A stretch of DNA of 64,000 nt from the NCBI RefSeq assembly GCF_035982055.1, contig NZ_CP108427.1, positions 9,609,001-9,673,000 of the forward strand. The letters run 5' to 3'. This stretch comes from Streptomyces sp. NBC_01288 (GTDB lineage Bacteria > Actinomycetota > Actinomycetes > Streptomycetales > Streptomycetaceae). A program made the translations under genes and the position numbers. This document shows, piece by piece, positions 15,860 to 24,433 of this stretch. Under the pieces are notes generated by a model that searched no databases, was not told where the DNA came from, and worked only from the letters and a program-made list of their open reading frames with translations. Position 1 is the first letter of the stretch. Every line of letters starts with the position of its first letter.

Positions 15860-17854
15860 TCACCTGCTTCCCGGTCCGTCTTCTCGCGTCCGCTCGCCGG
15901 CCACCGGGCGCGTGGCTGCCGGGTGCACGCGGATCACCGTGTACGTCTCGCCGTTTCGTGGTGGTCGAGTCCAGGAGCGGGTGGTGAACGTGTGCAGGCG
16001 TCCGTTCGCGATGGCATGACGCGGCAGAGACGCCCCGAACTCCTCCGCCACCGCTTCCAGCAGCGGTCGTTCTGCTCGGGAGCTGTCCTCCAGGTCGGCG
16101 AAGAACCGGCTCGGATCCAGGGACGGCGGTATTTCCCCGCTCCGCTGGATCTCTCCGTCCGCGTACGTGAACGCGTACTGCTCGGCACCGTCCTGTGCCA
16201 CCGAGAGGTGGAAGAACGGCTTCCCGTGGGGTGTCCGCAAGCCGCTCCACACCACCACCGCGCGGGTGTTCGCGCCGGCGGTCGACGCGGGGGAGACGAA
16301 GCGCTGCCGGTTGAACGGGGCGGGAGCGCCGTCGAAGGCGAAGCTCCAGCCGGTGCCGGCCCGGCCGACCGCCACGAGGGGCCTGTCGTCGTAGGACGAG
16401 GACTCCCTCCGGTTGAACTGCGATCTCTGGCGCGCCTCCCAGAAGGTCATGGGTTCGTTCAGCACGGTGCCGTCCCCATCCCCATCCCCATCCCCATCCC
16501 CATCCCGATCCGTGTCAGCGTCCGTGAGGCGTCCGGGCAACTCCTTCGGCTCCGTACCCTCGACCAGGACGAACCGGTAGGACGTGCGGTTGTTGCCCCG
16601 GTCCGGTTCCGCGAGCCACGCCAGGTCGCCCGGGTCGAGGTCGGCCGTCGGGCCTGGTGCCTCACCGGACTGCCCGCCCCTCGGTGTGGACAGCAGCTCG
16701 CGGCCCCGCTCCGGGGTCAGCAGCGGGCCGAGCACGGGGTCGGCCACCCACCCCAGCGGCGCCAGATGGTCCGGTCCCAACGGCTCCCACAGGGGCAGAG
16801 CGTCCGTCAGTGTCCGCCATGCCCTGTCGGCGTCTCCCCAGCGCGCCAACTCCCGCGCCCGCTCGACCGCTTCGCCGAACGGCCCGGCCGCCGTGTACCG
16901 GTACGTGCCGTTCCTCACCTGATCCAGCGTCGCGTGAGCGAGAGACATCAAGTCGGCGTCGGCGACCCGGAGTTGGTACTTCAGTGTGGAGTCGTCCCGG
17001 TACGAGCGCGCCGCGTGCTCGGCGACCAGCGGCGGCAGCATCTCGGGTGTATACCGCGGGTCTGTCACGAGACCGTCGTAGTACACCGTGTAGGTCTGTC
17101 CGAGCAGGCGGCGTATCTGGTCACCCAGCCCGGCGGCCCGCGGCCTGCCGTACCCGTTGGCCTCGTCCAGCGCCTCCAAGGCCTGTTCCCAGCCGCCGCG
17201 CAGCGCCTCCAGCCGGGCCTCCTCCACCTGGGCGTCCAGCTTTCGCGTCGTGTCGTTGGCGAACACCGGTTTCCCGTCGCTCGGGCGCGCCTGAAGGCTG
17301 TGGAACTCGCGGTGCATGTCCCGCATGAACGCGACGAAGTTCGTGTGCCGTTCGGGCGGCTCGGCCCGCCAGCTCGCCCAGGTGTACACGGCCCACTCGC
17401 CGTTCTCGTCCACGTCCTCGGGGGCGAGGAGGACGTGCGTGATGTCGGAGACGACGTCGAGTTGCAGCCCGCGTCGCCAGATGTCCGCCTCCCGCCGCTC
17501 CTCGGGCCCGGCGTCCTCGCGCAGGTGCTCCTCGAACATGTCCGCGAGCCCCGACGCGTTGTTGTGCCAGTGCGCGTCCTCGGTCCCCGCCAGCAGCGAC
17601 ACGAACCCGCCCGCGTGCCGCCACCCGTCGCTGACCTTGAGGAACTCCCGGTACGACGGGGGCATTTGGCGACCGAGGCGCTCCTCCATCGCGGCGATCC
17701 GCTCCTCCGACGCAGCCGGGAACCCCAGCCAGCGCGCCCGCCGCGCGGCCTCGTTGCCCTCGCCCCGCGTCTCGCCGTCCAGCAGGGAATCCGCCCACTC
17801 GCCGCTCCACGTGAGCAGGAAGGACCGCCAGTCGAATGCCGTGGAATCCGTCAT
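15860..17854 (-). CDS. SMI1/KNR4 (SUKH) family protein, large
   Basis: 664 residues. The N-terminal ~200 residues carry the SMI1/KNR4 pattern: ASEERIAAMEERLGRQMPPSYREFLKVSDGW, split at residues ~45-75, with the conserved Leu-Pro-Pro-x-Tyr block and Asp-Gly-Trp. The rest is helical and charged. A (Gly-Asp) run near residue 460 is encoded by a hexanucleotide tract. A beta-rich C-terminal part ends in HTFTTRSWTRPPRNGETYTVIRVHP. SUKH proteins often act in immunity against contact-dependent toxins, but many stand alone and no toxin is visible here. ATG at 17854 is chosen because homology begins soon after; the longer frame upstream is low-complexity. Confidence 0.8.
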   Translation of the reverse strand: MTDSTAFDWRSFLLTWSGEWADSLLDGETRGEGNEAARRARWLGFPAASEERIAAMEERLGRQMPPSYREFLKVSDGWRHAGGFVSLLAGTEDAHWHNNASGLADMFEEHLREDAGPEERREADIWRRGLQLDVVSDITHVLLAPEDVDENGEWAVYTWASWRAEPPERHTNFVAFMRDMHREFHSLQARPSDGKPVFANDTTRKLDAQVEEARLEALRGGWEQALEALDEANGYGRPRAAGLGDQIRRLLGQTYTVYYDGLVTDPRYTPEMLPPLVAEHAARSYRDDSTLKYQLRVADADLMSLAHATLDQVRNGTYRYTAAGPFGEAVERARELARWGDADRAWRTLTDALPLWEPLGPDHLAPLGWVADPVLGPLLTPERGRELLSTPRGGQSGEAPGPTADLDPGDLAWLAEPDRGNNRTSYRFVLVEGTEPKELPGRLTDADTDRDGDGDGDGDGDGTVLNEPMTFWEARQRSQFNRRESSSYDDRPLVAVGRAGTGWSFAFDGAPAPFNRQRFVSPASTAGANTRAVVVWSGLRTPHGKPFFHLSVAQDGAEQYAFTYADGEIQRSGEIPPSLDPSRFFADLEDSSRAERPLLEAVAEEFGASLPRHAIANGRLHTFTTRSWTRPPRNGETYTVIRVHPAATRPVAGERTREDGPGSR
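16474..16511 (-). repeat. in-frame hexanucleotide tract coding (Gly-Asp)n
   Basis: Five tandem copies of CCCCAT, plus a degenerate sixth (CCCGAT), read on the other strand as GATGGG units coding Asp-Gly. The unit is 6 nt, so slippage would change length by two residues without shifting frame. Confidence 0.85.
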
Positions 17855-18554
17855 GCGCCCGATGCTGCCACCCACCACTGACAACGCCCCGCTGCCTCCG
17901 CTTCGGCAGCGGGGTAACGCGGTGAGGGGTTCACGGGTGGCCGGGACGAGCCGGGGCAAGCGGAACTCGGCCGGGGGAAGGTCGCGTCGTAGCTGCAACT
18001 ACCGCCGTAGGACGCACCGTTGGCGTCTGTGTCCGCGACTGTCTCGTCCTGCGCCGAGTGGTCCACGGTGTCCTAGGCCAGGACCGTTGCGTCGCTGTCC
18101 TGGGTGTAGATTCGCGCCGTCGTCGTAGGACCGTCGAGCCCGTCTACGGACCCTGGACGCCGGACGGCTGCTCACGCACGCCGTGCCCGGGTGAGGACCA
18201 GCAGGGCCAGTTGGCCGGCCAGTCCGACTGCCGCGCCGACCGCCAGCAGGGTCTCCGGGTGGTGCCGGCGGACCAGGCGGCCGTTCGGCGATGTGCAGAT
18301 CCTCGTCGCCCACATCCATCTCGCCAAGCCAGAGCTTTGCGATCGGCGAGGCGCACGGTCACCAGGGAACTCGGCGGCCGGCCCGTCCAACGCCTGTGCC
18401 GGAGACTGCTGTTGCACGGCGGACGAACAGGGCTGCTGAACATGCTCAAGGTTGCACCCGCGGGGCCGCACCGTCGGCTCAGGAAGTCGTCGACCGTCGG
18501 CACCTCCTGGAGAACCTGACGGCAGTCGTCGTAGCGGATGAGTCTGTGGGCCGG
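17855..18554. other. 700-nt stretch without an intact gene; decayed coding remnants
   Basis: No continuous reading frame with family features spans this stretch. The only coding-like pieces are on the minus strand: MDVGDEDLHIAERP from 18319, and in another frame HHPETLLAVGAAVGLAGQ then LALLVLTRARRA ending at 18172. These could be the two halves of a ~49-residue single-pass membrane protein with a frameshift between them. The rest, including an ORF from 18144 to 18503, is compositionally odd and looks like non-coding or shadow sequence. No promoter or repeat was recognised. Confidence 0.5.
18172..18319 (-). pseudogene. possible small membrane protein, frameshifted
   Basis: ATG at 18319 starts MDVGDEDLHIAERP. 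A change of frame is needed to reach LLAVGAAVGLAGQLALLVL, a good transmembrane helix with a basic tail RARRA and a stop at 18172. Either the helix frame is used from another start or the gene is broken. Family not recognised. Confidence 0.3.
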
Positions 18555-20027
18555 TCAGTTGTCGCCGGTGAGTTCGCCGCTGAGGGTCTTGTGGATGCGG
18601 GCGCTGGGCTCGTTCAGGCTGATGATCTCGACGGTCTTGCCGCGCTGGGCGTACTTCGTCTCGATGGTGTCGAGCGCGGCCACCGAGGAGGCGTCCCAGA
18701 TGTGGGCGGCGGACAGGTCGATGACGATCTTGTCGGGGTCGGTGGCGTAGTCGAAGCGGCCGACGAGGTCGTTGGAGGCGGCGAAGAACAGTTCGCCGGT
18801 GACGGAGTAGACGACCTGGGTGCCGTCGGGGTCGGTGACCGAGGTGACGTCGGCCAGGTGGGCGACGCGTTTGGCGAAGATGACCATGGCGGTGATGCTG
18901 CCGACCACGACGCCGACGGCGAGGTTGGACGTGGTGACCACGCAGGCGACGGTGATCGCCATGACGGTGATCTCGCCGGCGGGCATCCGCCTGAGGGTCC
19001 TGGGCGCGATGGAGTGCCAGTCGAAGGTCGCGAAGCACACCATCACCATGACGGCGACCAGGGCGGCCATCGGGATCTCGGAGACGACCGGACCGAAGAC
19101 GACGCACAGCACCAACAGGAACGCGCCGGCCAGGAACGTCGACAGCCGGGTGCGGGCGCCGGAGACCCGTACGTTGATCATCGTCTGGCCGATCATGGCG
19201 CAGCCGCCCATCCCACCGAAGAAGCCGGTGACGATGTTCGCGATGCCCTGGCCGATGGACTCGCGGGTCTTGTCGGAGTGCGTGTCGGTGATGTCGTCGA
19301 CGAGCTTGGCCGTCATCAGCGACTCCATCAGGCCGACCAGGGCCACGGCGAGCGCGTACGGCGCGACGATCTTCAGCGTCTCCAGGGTGAACGGCACGTC
19401 CGGCAGGCCCGGCACCGGCAGCGAGGACGGCAGGTCGCCCTTGTCGCCCACGGTCGGCACCGCGATCCCGGCGGCGACGGTGATGACGGTCAGGACGACG
19501 ACGGACACCAGCGGCGCCGGGATCACCTTGCTGACCTTCGGGAAAAACACCAGCATGGCCAGGCCGGCGGCGAGGAGCGGATAGACGGCCCAGGGCACGT
19601 CGTGCATCTCCGGTACCTGCGCCACGAAGATGAGGATGGCGAGGGAGTTCACGAAGCCGACCATCACCGAGCGCGGCACGAACCGCATCAGTTTCGCGAC
19701 GCCGAGCGCCCCGAGGACGATCTGGAAGACACCGGCGAGGATCACGGCCGCGACGAGGTAACCGAAGCCGTGCTCGCGGTTGAGCGGACCGATGACCAGG
19801 GCCACGGCACCCGTGGCCGCGGAGATCATGGCGGGCCGGCCGCCGACGAACGCGATGGTCACGGCCATCGTGAACGACGCGAACAGACCGATCGCCGGGT
19901 CGACCCCGGCGATGACCGAGAACGAGATCGCCTCCGGGATCAACGCGAGGGCGACCACCAGACCGGCCAGTACCTCGGTGCGGAACACCTTCGGCGACAG
20001 CCAGGACGGGCGACGGGAGCCGCGCAT
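18555..20027 (-). CDS. SulP-family anion transporter with STAS domain
   Basis: About 490 residues. The SulP core has PEAISFSVIAGVDPAIGLFA, VGGRPAMISAATGAVAL, a dozen hydrophobic segments and GLMESLMTAKLVDDITDTHS. GFFGGMGGCAMIGQTMINVR is a conserved signature. The C terminus is a cytoplasmic STAS domain with VYSVTGELFFAASNDLVG and KIVIDLSAAHIWDASSVAALD. These carriers move sulfate, bicarbonate or dicarboxylates. The start is uncertain: ATG 20027 begins just before the conserved SWLSPKVFRTEVLAGL, while ATG 20186 would add a low-complexity leader. A MerR gene is divergent across a long palindrome that probably controls both. Confidence 0.88.
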   Translation of the reverse strand: MRGSRRPSWLSPKVFRTEVLAGLVVALALIPEAISFSVIAGVDPAIGLFASFTMAVTIAFVGGRPAMISAATGAVALVIGPLNREHGFGYLVAAVILAGVFQIVLGALGVAKLMRFVPRSVMVGFVNSLAILIFVAQVPEMHDVPWAVYPLLAAGLAMLVFFPKVSKVIPAPLVSVVVLTVITVAAGIAVPTVGDKGDLPSSLPVPGLPDVPFTLETLKIVAPYALAVALVGLMESLMTAKLVDDITDTHSDKTRESIGQGIANIVTGFFGGMGGCAMIGQTMINVRVSGARTRLSTFLAGAFLLVLCVVFGPVVSEIPMAALVAVMVMVCFATFDWHSIAPRTLRRMPAGEITVMAITVACVVTTSNLAVGVVVGSITAMVIFAKRVAHLADVTSVTDPDGTQVVYSVTGELFFAASNDLVGRFDYATDPDKIVIDLSAAHIWDASSVAALDTIETKYAQRGKTVEIISLNEPSARIHKTLSGELTGDN

Positions 20028-20230
20028 CCACGCGGCCGGGGACAGGTGGGACAGCGGGGACGGTACGGAGGGGGCCAAGACGCGATGAACCTGTCGTGCT
20101 CGGGCACGCCCGGTGTCACCGTGGGCGCGCGGGGAGGCATGAGGAGAGGGGAGGGTGACGATCCATAACGTCGTCGGCCCCGACATGGTTGATGGGCACG
20201 GCACAGCACAGGCCGCTCCCAACGCCAGGG

Positions 20231-20258
20231 AACTCTACCCTAACGTTAGAGTAGAGTT
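20231..20258. promoter_or_regulatory. 28-bp palindrome between sulP and merR-type gene
   Basis: The sequence AACTCTACCCTAAC (20231-20244) is followed by GTTAGAGTAGAGTT (20245-20258), its reverse complement except for one base pair. The dyad is centred on CG at 20244/20245. Long perfect dyads in a promoter spacer are typical of MerR-family operators. It lies 51 nt before the MerR start and upstream of the SulP gene on the other strand. Confidence 0.75.
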
Positions 20259-20308
20259 CGGCGGCGGTCCTCCGGGGGCCGTATCGAGAGACGAGGAAGG
20301 CGCCCCGC

Positions 20309-20713
20309 GTGAGCAGCGAGCACATGCAGATCGGTGAGGTCGCCGCGCGGACCGAACTGTCGCTGCGCACCATCCGGCACTACGAGGAGACCGGCCTGGT
20401 CACCCCCTCCGCCCGTTCCCAGGGCGGCTTCCGCCTCTACACCGAATCCGACGTCGCCCGTCTGATGGTCGTCCGCCGGATGAAACCGCTCGGCTTCACG
20501 CTGGACGAGATGCGCGACCTGCTGGAGGCCACGGATCGCCTGGACTCCGGTGAGGAACTGCCGGCCGGTGAGCACGAGGAGTTGTTGGAGCGCGTACGCG
20601 GCTTCGAGCGTGCCGCTCACCGGCGGGTGGCGGACCTGCGCACCCAGCTGGCCCGCGCGGAGGAGTTCGCGGTCACGCTGGCGGAACGCCTGGCGCGGAC
20701 CCCCGCACCCTGA
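20309..20713 (+). CDS. MerR-family transcriptional regulator
   Basis: 134 residues. The N-terminal winged HTH is MQIGEVAARTELSLRTIRHYEE then GLVTPSARSQGGFRLYTESD (residues 6-48), followed by VARLMVVRRMKPLGFTLDEM and a C-terminal coiled coil (residues ~75-125) for dimerisation. There is no Cys cluster of the metal-sensing type. GTG at 20309 is listed; ATG at 20324 (MQIGEVA) is an alternative. The gene is divergent from SulP, so the regulator probably senses something linked to anion or carbonate status (inference). Confidence 0.9.
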   Translation: MSSEHMQIGEVAARTELSLRTIRHYEETGLVTPSARSQGGFRLYTESDVARLMVVRRMKPLGFTLDEMRDLLEATDRLDSGEELPAGEHEELLERVRGFERAAHRRVADLRTQLARAEEFAVTLAERLARTPAP

Positions 20714-20836
20714 CACGCGCGAGCGGAAGCACGCCAACTGCCCTCGCCGGCACGGCGATGTCAGTGGTCACCATTAGTTTGGAGTCACTGGAGATCGGCC
20801 GCACGGGCCGAACTGACCTTTGGGGAGGGGTGTGCT

Positions 20837-22303
20837 GTGTCCGCTGCGCAGACACGACAGTCGGGGAACACGACGTACCTGGAGCTGTCTCAGGACAGTG
20901 GTGGCGCCCACAAGTTCTACGAGGTGACTGTCGAGGGGAGCACCGTCTCCGTGCGGTACGGACGGATCGGCGTCGACGGGCAGCGCCAGGTCTCCTCCTT
21001 TCCGACCGTCGAGAAGGCGCAGGCGGCAGCGGCGAAGAAGATAGCCGAGAAGGTACGGAAGGGGTACGCGCCCGCGGTTCAGGGGCAGCGCGCGGCCCGC
21101 GCCGTGACGCGCCGTCAGGTGACGTCCGCCCCGTCGACGGCGCGGGCGACCGCCCCGGTGCTGTGGCGGTTCCGTACCGGCGCCTCGGCGTTCGGCATCC
21201 ACGTGGACGAGGACCGCTGCTGGGTCGGCAACCAGCACGGCAGTGTCTACAACCTGAGCCACGACGGCGAGGTGCTGGCCCACTACTCCCTGCCCGACGG
21301 TGTGAAGTGCCTGGTGGCGGACGACTTCTGGATCTACGCGGGCTGTGACGACGGCCGGGTGTACGACCTCTCCTCGAAGGTGCCGTTCGCGGCCTACGAC
21401 ATCGCCGCCGAGGTCGACATCTTCTGGCTGGACATCCACGCGGGCGTGCTGAACGTCTCCGACCGCAACGGCGGGCTGACGGTCATCGACCACGAGGACG
21501 AGCTCCAGTGGTCGCGCAACTCGTCCGGGGACAACGCGTGGATGGTGCGGGCCGACGACCACGCCGTCTACCACGGGCACAGCCAGGGTGTGACGGCGTA
21601 CGCGGCGGACGGCGCCAGACAGCTCTGGCACACCGCGACCAACGGCAACGTGCTCTTCGGGTGGCAGGAGGAGCACGCGGTCTACGCCGGGACGGGACGG
21701 CGGGTCGTGCAGCGGCTCGCGAAGTCCTCCGGGGTCATCGAGGCCTCCTACCAGTGCGATGCCGCGGTGTACTCGTGCGCCACGTCGGCTGGCGGCCGGT
21801 ACGTCTTCGCGGGCGACTCGGCGTCCTCCGTCTACTGCTTCACCGCCGACGGCACCCGGCTGTGGAAGCTCGGCACGGGCGGCGGTTCGGCGCTGTCCAT
21901 GCAGTACCACGGCGAACGGCTGTACATCGTCTCCACGGACGGCTCGCTCGCCTGCATCGACGCGAGCGAGGCCGCGATCACCGCCGCCCAGTCGGGCACC
22001 GTGCCGGTCGCCGCGGACATCAAGCTGGCGGCCGCCATGCCGACGTACGCACCGCTGACCACCGCCGCCTCCGTTGCCACGGTCAGCGCTGTCTCCGCGG
22101 ACGGGAGCGGAGTCGTCGTGGAGTGCTTCGAGCAAGGCGGCCGCGTGCGGGTGCATGTGGTCTCCGAGGGCTATGAGCAGGGGTGGAACGTCCAGTTCCC
22201 GCGTGCGATACGCGAGCCCGGAGCGCGCTATGTGGTGGACGCGCTGCATTCCTCCTCGGCCGGCTTCTACCGGGTGCGCGGGGAGATCAGGCGGCTGGTG
22301 TGA
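20837..22303 (+). CDS. WGR domain protein with C-terminal beta-propeller repeats
   Basis: 488 residues. Residues ~10-70 are a WGR domain (TTYLELSQDSGGAHKFYEV then VSVRYGRIGVDGQRQVSSFP) with the Trp of the name replaced by Tyr. Residues ~110-400 are repeated blades with phrases such as WVGNQHGSVYNLSHDGEV, IYAGCDDGRVYDL, VLNVSDRNGGLTVIDHEDE, VTAYAADGARQLWHTAT and YCFTADGTRLWKL, a PQQ/WD40-like propeller. WGR modules occur in PARPs and bacterial nucleic-acid-linked proteins. There is no catalytic domain, so a scaffold or sensing role is likely. A GGGGAGGGG ribosome binding site precedes the GTG start. Confidence 0.85.
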   Translation: MSAAQTRQSGNTTYLELSQDSGGAHKFYEVTVEGSTVSVRYGRIGVDGQRQVSSFPTVEKAQAAAAKKIAEKVRKGYAPAVQGQRAARAVTRRQVTSAPSTARATAPVLWRFRTGASAFGIHVDEDRCWVGNQHGSVYNLSHDGEVLAHYSLPDGVKCLVADDFWIYAGCDDGRVYDLSSKVPFAAYDIAAEVDIFWLDIHAGVLNVSDRNGGLTVIDHEDELQWSRNSSGDNAWMVRADDHAVYHGHSQGVTAYAADGARQLWHTATNGNVLFGWQEEHAVYAGTGRRVVQRLAKSSGVIEASYQCDAAVYSCATSAGGRYVFAGDSASSVYCFTADGTRLWKLGTGGGSALSMQYHGERLYIVSTDGSLACIDASEAAITAAQSGTVPVAADIKLAAAMPTYAPLTTAASVATVSAVSADGSGVVVECFEQGGRVRVHVVSEGYEQGWNVQFPRAIREPGARYVVDALHSSSAGFYRVRGEIRRLV

Positions 22304-22328
22304 CGGGTGGGCGGCGGAAGCGGTCCCT

Positions 22329-22376
22329 CGTCCGCGAGCAGCAGGGGCGGGCCCCGCGACTGCTCTTCCGCGGACG
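22329..22376. terminator. hairpin downstream of the WGR gene
   Basis: Outer arms CGTCCGCG (22329-22336) and CGCGGACG (22369-22376), and inner arms GAGCAG/CTGCTC and GGGGC/GCCCC, fold into one long stem with small internal bulges. It starts 26 nt after the WGR stop. Confidence 0.6.
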
Positions 22377-22532
22377 GCCCGTTCTCCGGGGGAATGGTCT
22401 CGTTCACTGTCGCTCCTCCGCTGTGCCCGTCGGTGGGCTCTAACGAGACACGGACGATCGTCCAGCCGTTTCCGACGCGCGATCTGCATGCCGGCCCGTG
22501 ACATGGCCGGCGGACGACGGGGAGACGGAATC

Positions 22533-22682
22533 ATGGACGGTGTCTCACGGAGCAGGACGGTCTGGCGGGCGTTCTGCCGTTCCGGCCTGCGCTCCCTGGT
22601 GGCTCTGGGTTCCTTCTACCTCGTCATCCCGGAGGCCTTCGAGGCGCTGGCCTTCCTGCGCACCGAGCGCCCCGGCGAGTGA
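22533..22682 (+). CDS. possible 49-residue hypothetical protein
   Basis: ATG at 22533 with a GGGGAGACGG sequence about 4-13 nt upstream that could serve as ribosome binding site. The product is basic at the N terminus, has a hydrophobic middle (SLVALGSFYLVIPEAFEAL) and ends with an acidic tail. No family recognised. It directly precedes a broken antiporter gene and could itself be debris. Confidence 0.35.
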   Translation: MDGVSRSRTVWRAFCRSGLRSLVALGSFYLVIPEAFEALAFLRTERPGE

Positions 22683-22734
22683 CCGCTCAGCTCCGCACGG
22701 CGGGCTGGAACAGGTCCCGGCGGATTTCGATCGC

Positions 22735-23387
22735 CCGGTTGCCGAAGGCGGGCCAGCTGACCCTGGCCGCCGGGACGATCGACGACGTCGTCGGCTGGGT
22801 CCTGCTGTCCGTCGTCTCCGCGATGGCCACCACCGGAGTGCACCCGTCGACACTGGCCACGTCGTTGATGTGGCTCGTGGTCGTCGCCGTCGCGGCGCCC
22901 ACGGTGCTGGCCGGTCGGGCGGCGGTCTCGTGCTCGCCCGGCTGGCCCCGGTGCGCGCCTTCGTGATGAGCGTCCTCACACCTCTGTTCTTCGCCACGGC
23001 GGGTCTGCGGGTGGACCTCACCGCGCTGCGCCACCCCGTCGTGCTCGGGTTCGCCCTGCTGGTGCTGCTCCTCGCCGTGCTTGGGAAGTTCAGGGGGCCT
23101 TCGTCGGAGCGCGCATCAGCGGGCTCACCAAAGGGGAGGCGCTCGCCATCGGCGTCGGCATGAACTCGCGCGGGATCATCGAGATCGTGATCGCCTCGGT
23201 GGGCCTGCGGCTGGGCGTGCTGGCGACCGACTCCTACACCGTCGTCGTCCTGGTGGCCGTGGTCACCTGGCTGATGGCGCCGCCGATCCTGCGGTTCGCC
23301 ATCCGGCACATTGAGCAGACCGCCGAGGAGACCCTGCGCGCCCGGGTGGCCGCGCGGGCCCGGGGGGAGCAGCTGGACCCGGCTTGA
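22735..23387 (+). pseudogene. cation:proton antiporter (CPA2-type), truncated and frameshifted
   Basis: Three consecutive pieces in three frames reconstruct the C-terminal half of a monovalent cation/H+ exchanger. First GQLTLAAGTIDDVVGWVLLS to about 22930. Then VRAFVMSVLTPLFFATAGLR to LLVLLLAVLGKF up to about 23090. Then FVGARISGLTKGEALAIGVG followed by MNSRGIIEIVIASVGLRLGV to the stop at 23387. The N-terminal half (roughly the first 200 residues) is absent. One indel lies near 22930 and another near 23090. An intact antiporter of the same broad superfamily lies 1 kb downstream. Confidence 0.8.
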
Positions 23388-23569
23388 GTGCGGGGCGGCC
23401 GCGGGGAGGCGGGCGGATCTGTCGGGGTGCCGCTGCGCCCGCCGTTCCCGGCGTTCCTGCCCGTTCCGCTGCTCCCGCCGACGTAGAAGCCGAGGAGACC
23501 TTGCGCACTCGCCATGCCCCGCGCCAAGCACGTCCCGCTCCCCAGCCGCAAACACGGGAACCCGCCGCA

Positions 23570-23809
23570 GTGAGCGCCGACGCCTCGCCCGCCACACTCC
23601 TGACCGTACGACGCGGCACCCCGACCGACACCGAACTCGCCGCCCTGACAGCGGTGTTGGCGATCGCACTCAGCCGCCGGACGGCCACGTCCGACACATC
23701 CGCGGCCCGCTCGATGCCGACACCCTGGTGCCGTCGGGAGGAGCCGGACCAGCAGTCGGCGGTGAACTGGTCGGCCGCTCCGCGCGCCACGTCCCGGGGT
23801 GCGCCGTGA
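23570..23809 (+). CDS. acyl-CoA carboxylase epsilon subunit-like small protein
   Basis: About 79 residues from a GTG at 23570. The core LLTVRRGTPTDTELAALTAVLA matches the actinobacterial AccE/PccE pattern (V-x-R-G-x-P-T-x-E-E-L-A-A-L), and a Trp-containing tail follows. Epsilon subunits normally sit next to the beta subunit of acetyl- or propionyl-CoA carboxylase. None is in this window, so the gene is an orphan and could be a displaced or decaying copy. There is no good ribosome binding site, which lowers confidence. Confidence 0.5.
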   Translation: MSADASPATLLTVRRGTPTDTELAALTAVLAIALSRRTATSDTSAARSMPTPWCRREEPDQQSAVNWSAAPRATSRGAP

Positions 23810-23943
23810 CCGACATGGCGTAGGCGTCATCTCTCCCTCACCGGGTACCGACGGACCCCTCCTGATCACGCCGACTCCTGCGGCTGACACGATCGGAGTG
23901 AGTCAGCGCATCAGATTCCGACAGAGAGGATAGGGAGACACAC

Positions 23944-24429
23944 ATGGGTACTCCACGCGTGAGCAGTACGCCGTTGCCAGGGATCGGTGTCCGGTACGAC
24001 CTGACGACGCGTGAGCGGCGCCGTGTGTCGGTGGTCGCGCACCGGGACGGCGAGCGCACGCTGAACGCGTACCGTGCGGACGATCCGGACGCCTGTGCCC
24101 TGTCGGTACGGCTGACCGCGGGGGAGACGACGGCGCTCATCGACGCCCTGCTGCCCTCGCACCACAGCCCGAACCTGCTGTCCACCACCGAACTCGGACT
24201 GGTCGCGGAGCGCGTCCAGCTCTCGGCGCTCTCGTACTGGAACGGCCGCGTGCTGGGTGAGACCCGGATGCGCACCGAGACCGGCGTCTCGATCGTGGCC
24301 GTACTGCGCCGGGCCGAGGCCGTCCCGTCTCCCACGCCGGACTTCCGGCTGGCCGGCGGGGACACCCTGATCGTGATCGGCACACGCGAGGGCGTCGAGT
24401 CGGCCGCGGCGATACTCGGGCGGGAGTGA
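23944..24429 (+). CDS. TrkA-C domain regulatory subunit of a K+/H+ antiporter (KhtT-like)
   Basis: 161 residues. The N-terminal part (LPGIGVRYDLTTRERRRVSV) is the KhtT-type domain. The C-terminal ~70 residues are a TrkA-C/RCK_C fold: RVLGETRMRTETGVSIVAVL and FRLAGGDTLIVIGTREGVES. A GGATAGGGAG ribosome binding site precedes the ATG. The stop is 4 nt before the start of the antiporter gene, so the two make one transport unit that would be gated by nucleotide or K+ as in Bacillus KhtTU (family knowledge). Confidence 0.88.
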   Translation: MGTPRVSSTPLPGIGVRYDLTTRERRRVSVVAHRDGERTLNAYRADDPDACALSVRLTAGETTALIDALLPSHHSPNLLSTTELGLVAERVQLSALSYWNGRVLGETRMRTETGVSIVAVLRRAEAVPSPTPDFRLAGGDTLIVIGTREGVESAAAILGRE

Positions 24430-24433
24430 ACCG

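Noticed and set aside
18291..20168. 625-codon plus-strand ORF across the SulP gene
   Set aside because: His/Asp/Gly/Arg-rich shadow of the SulP gene with no family features.
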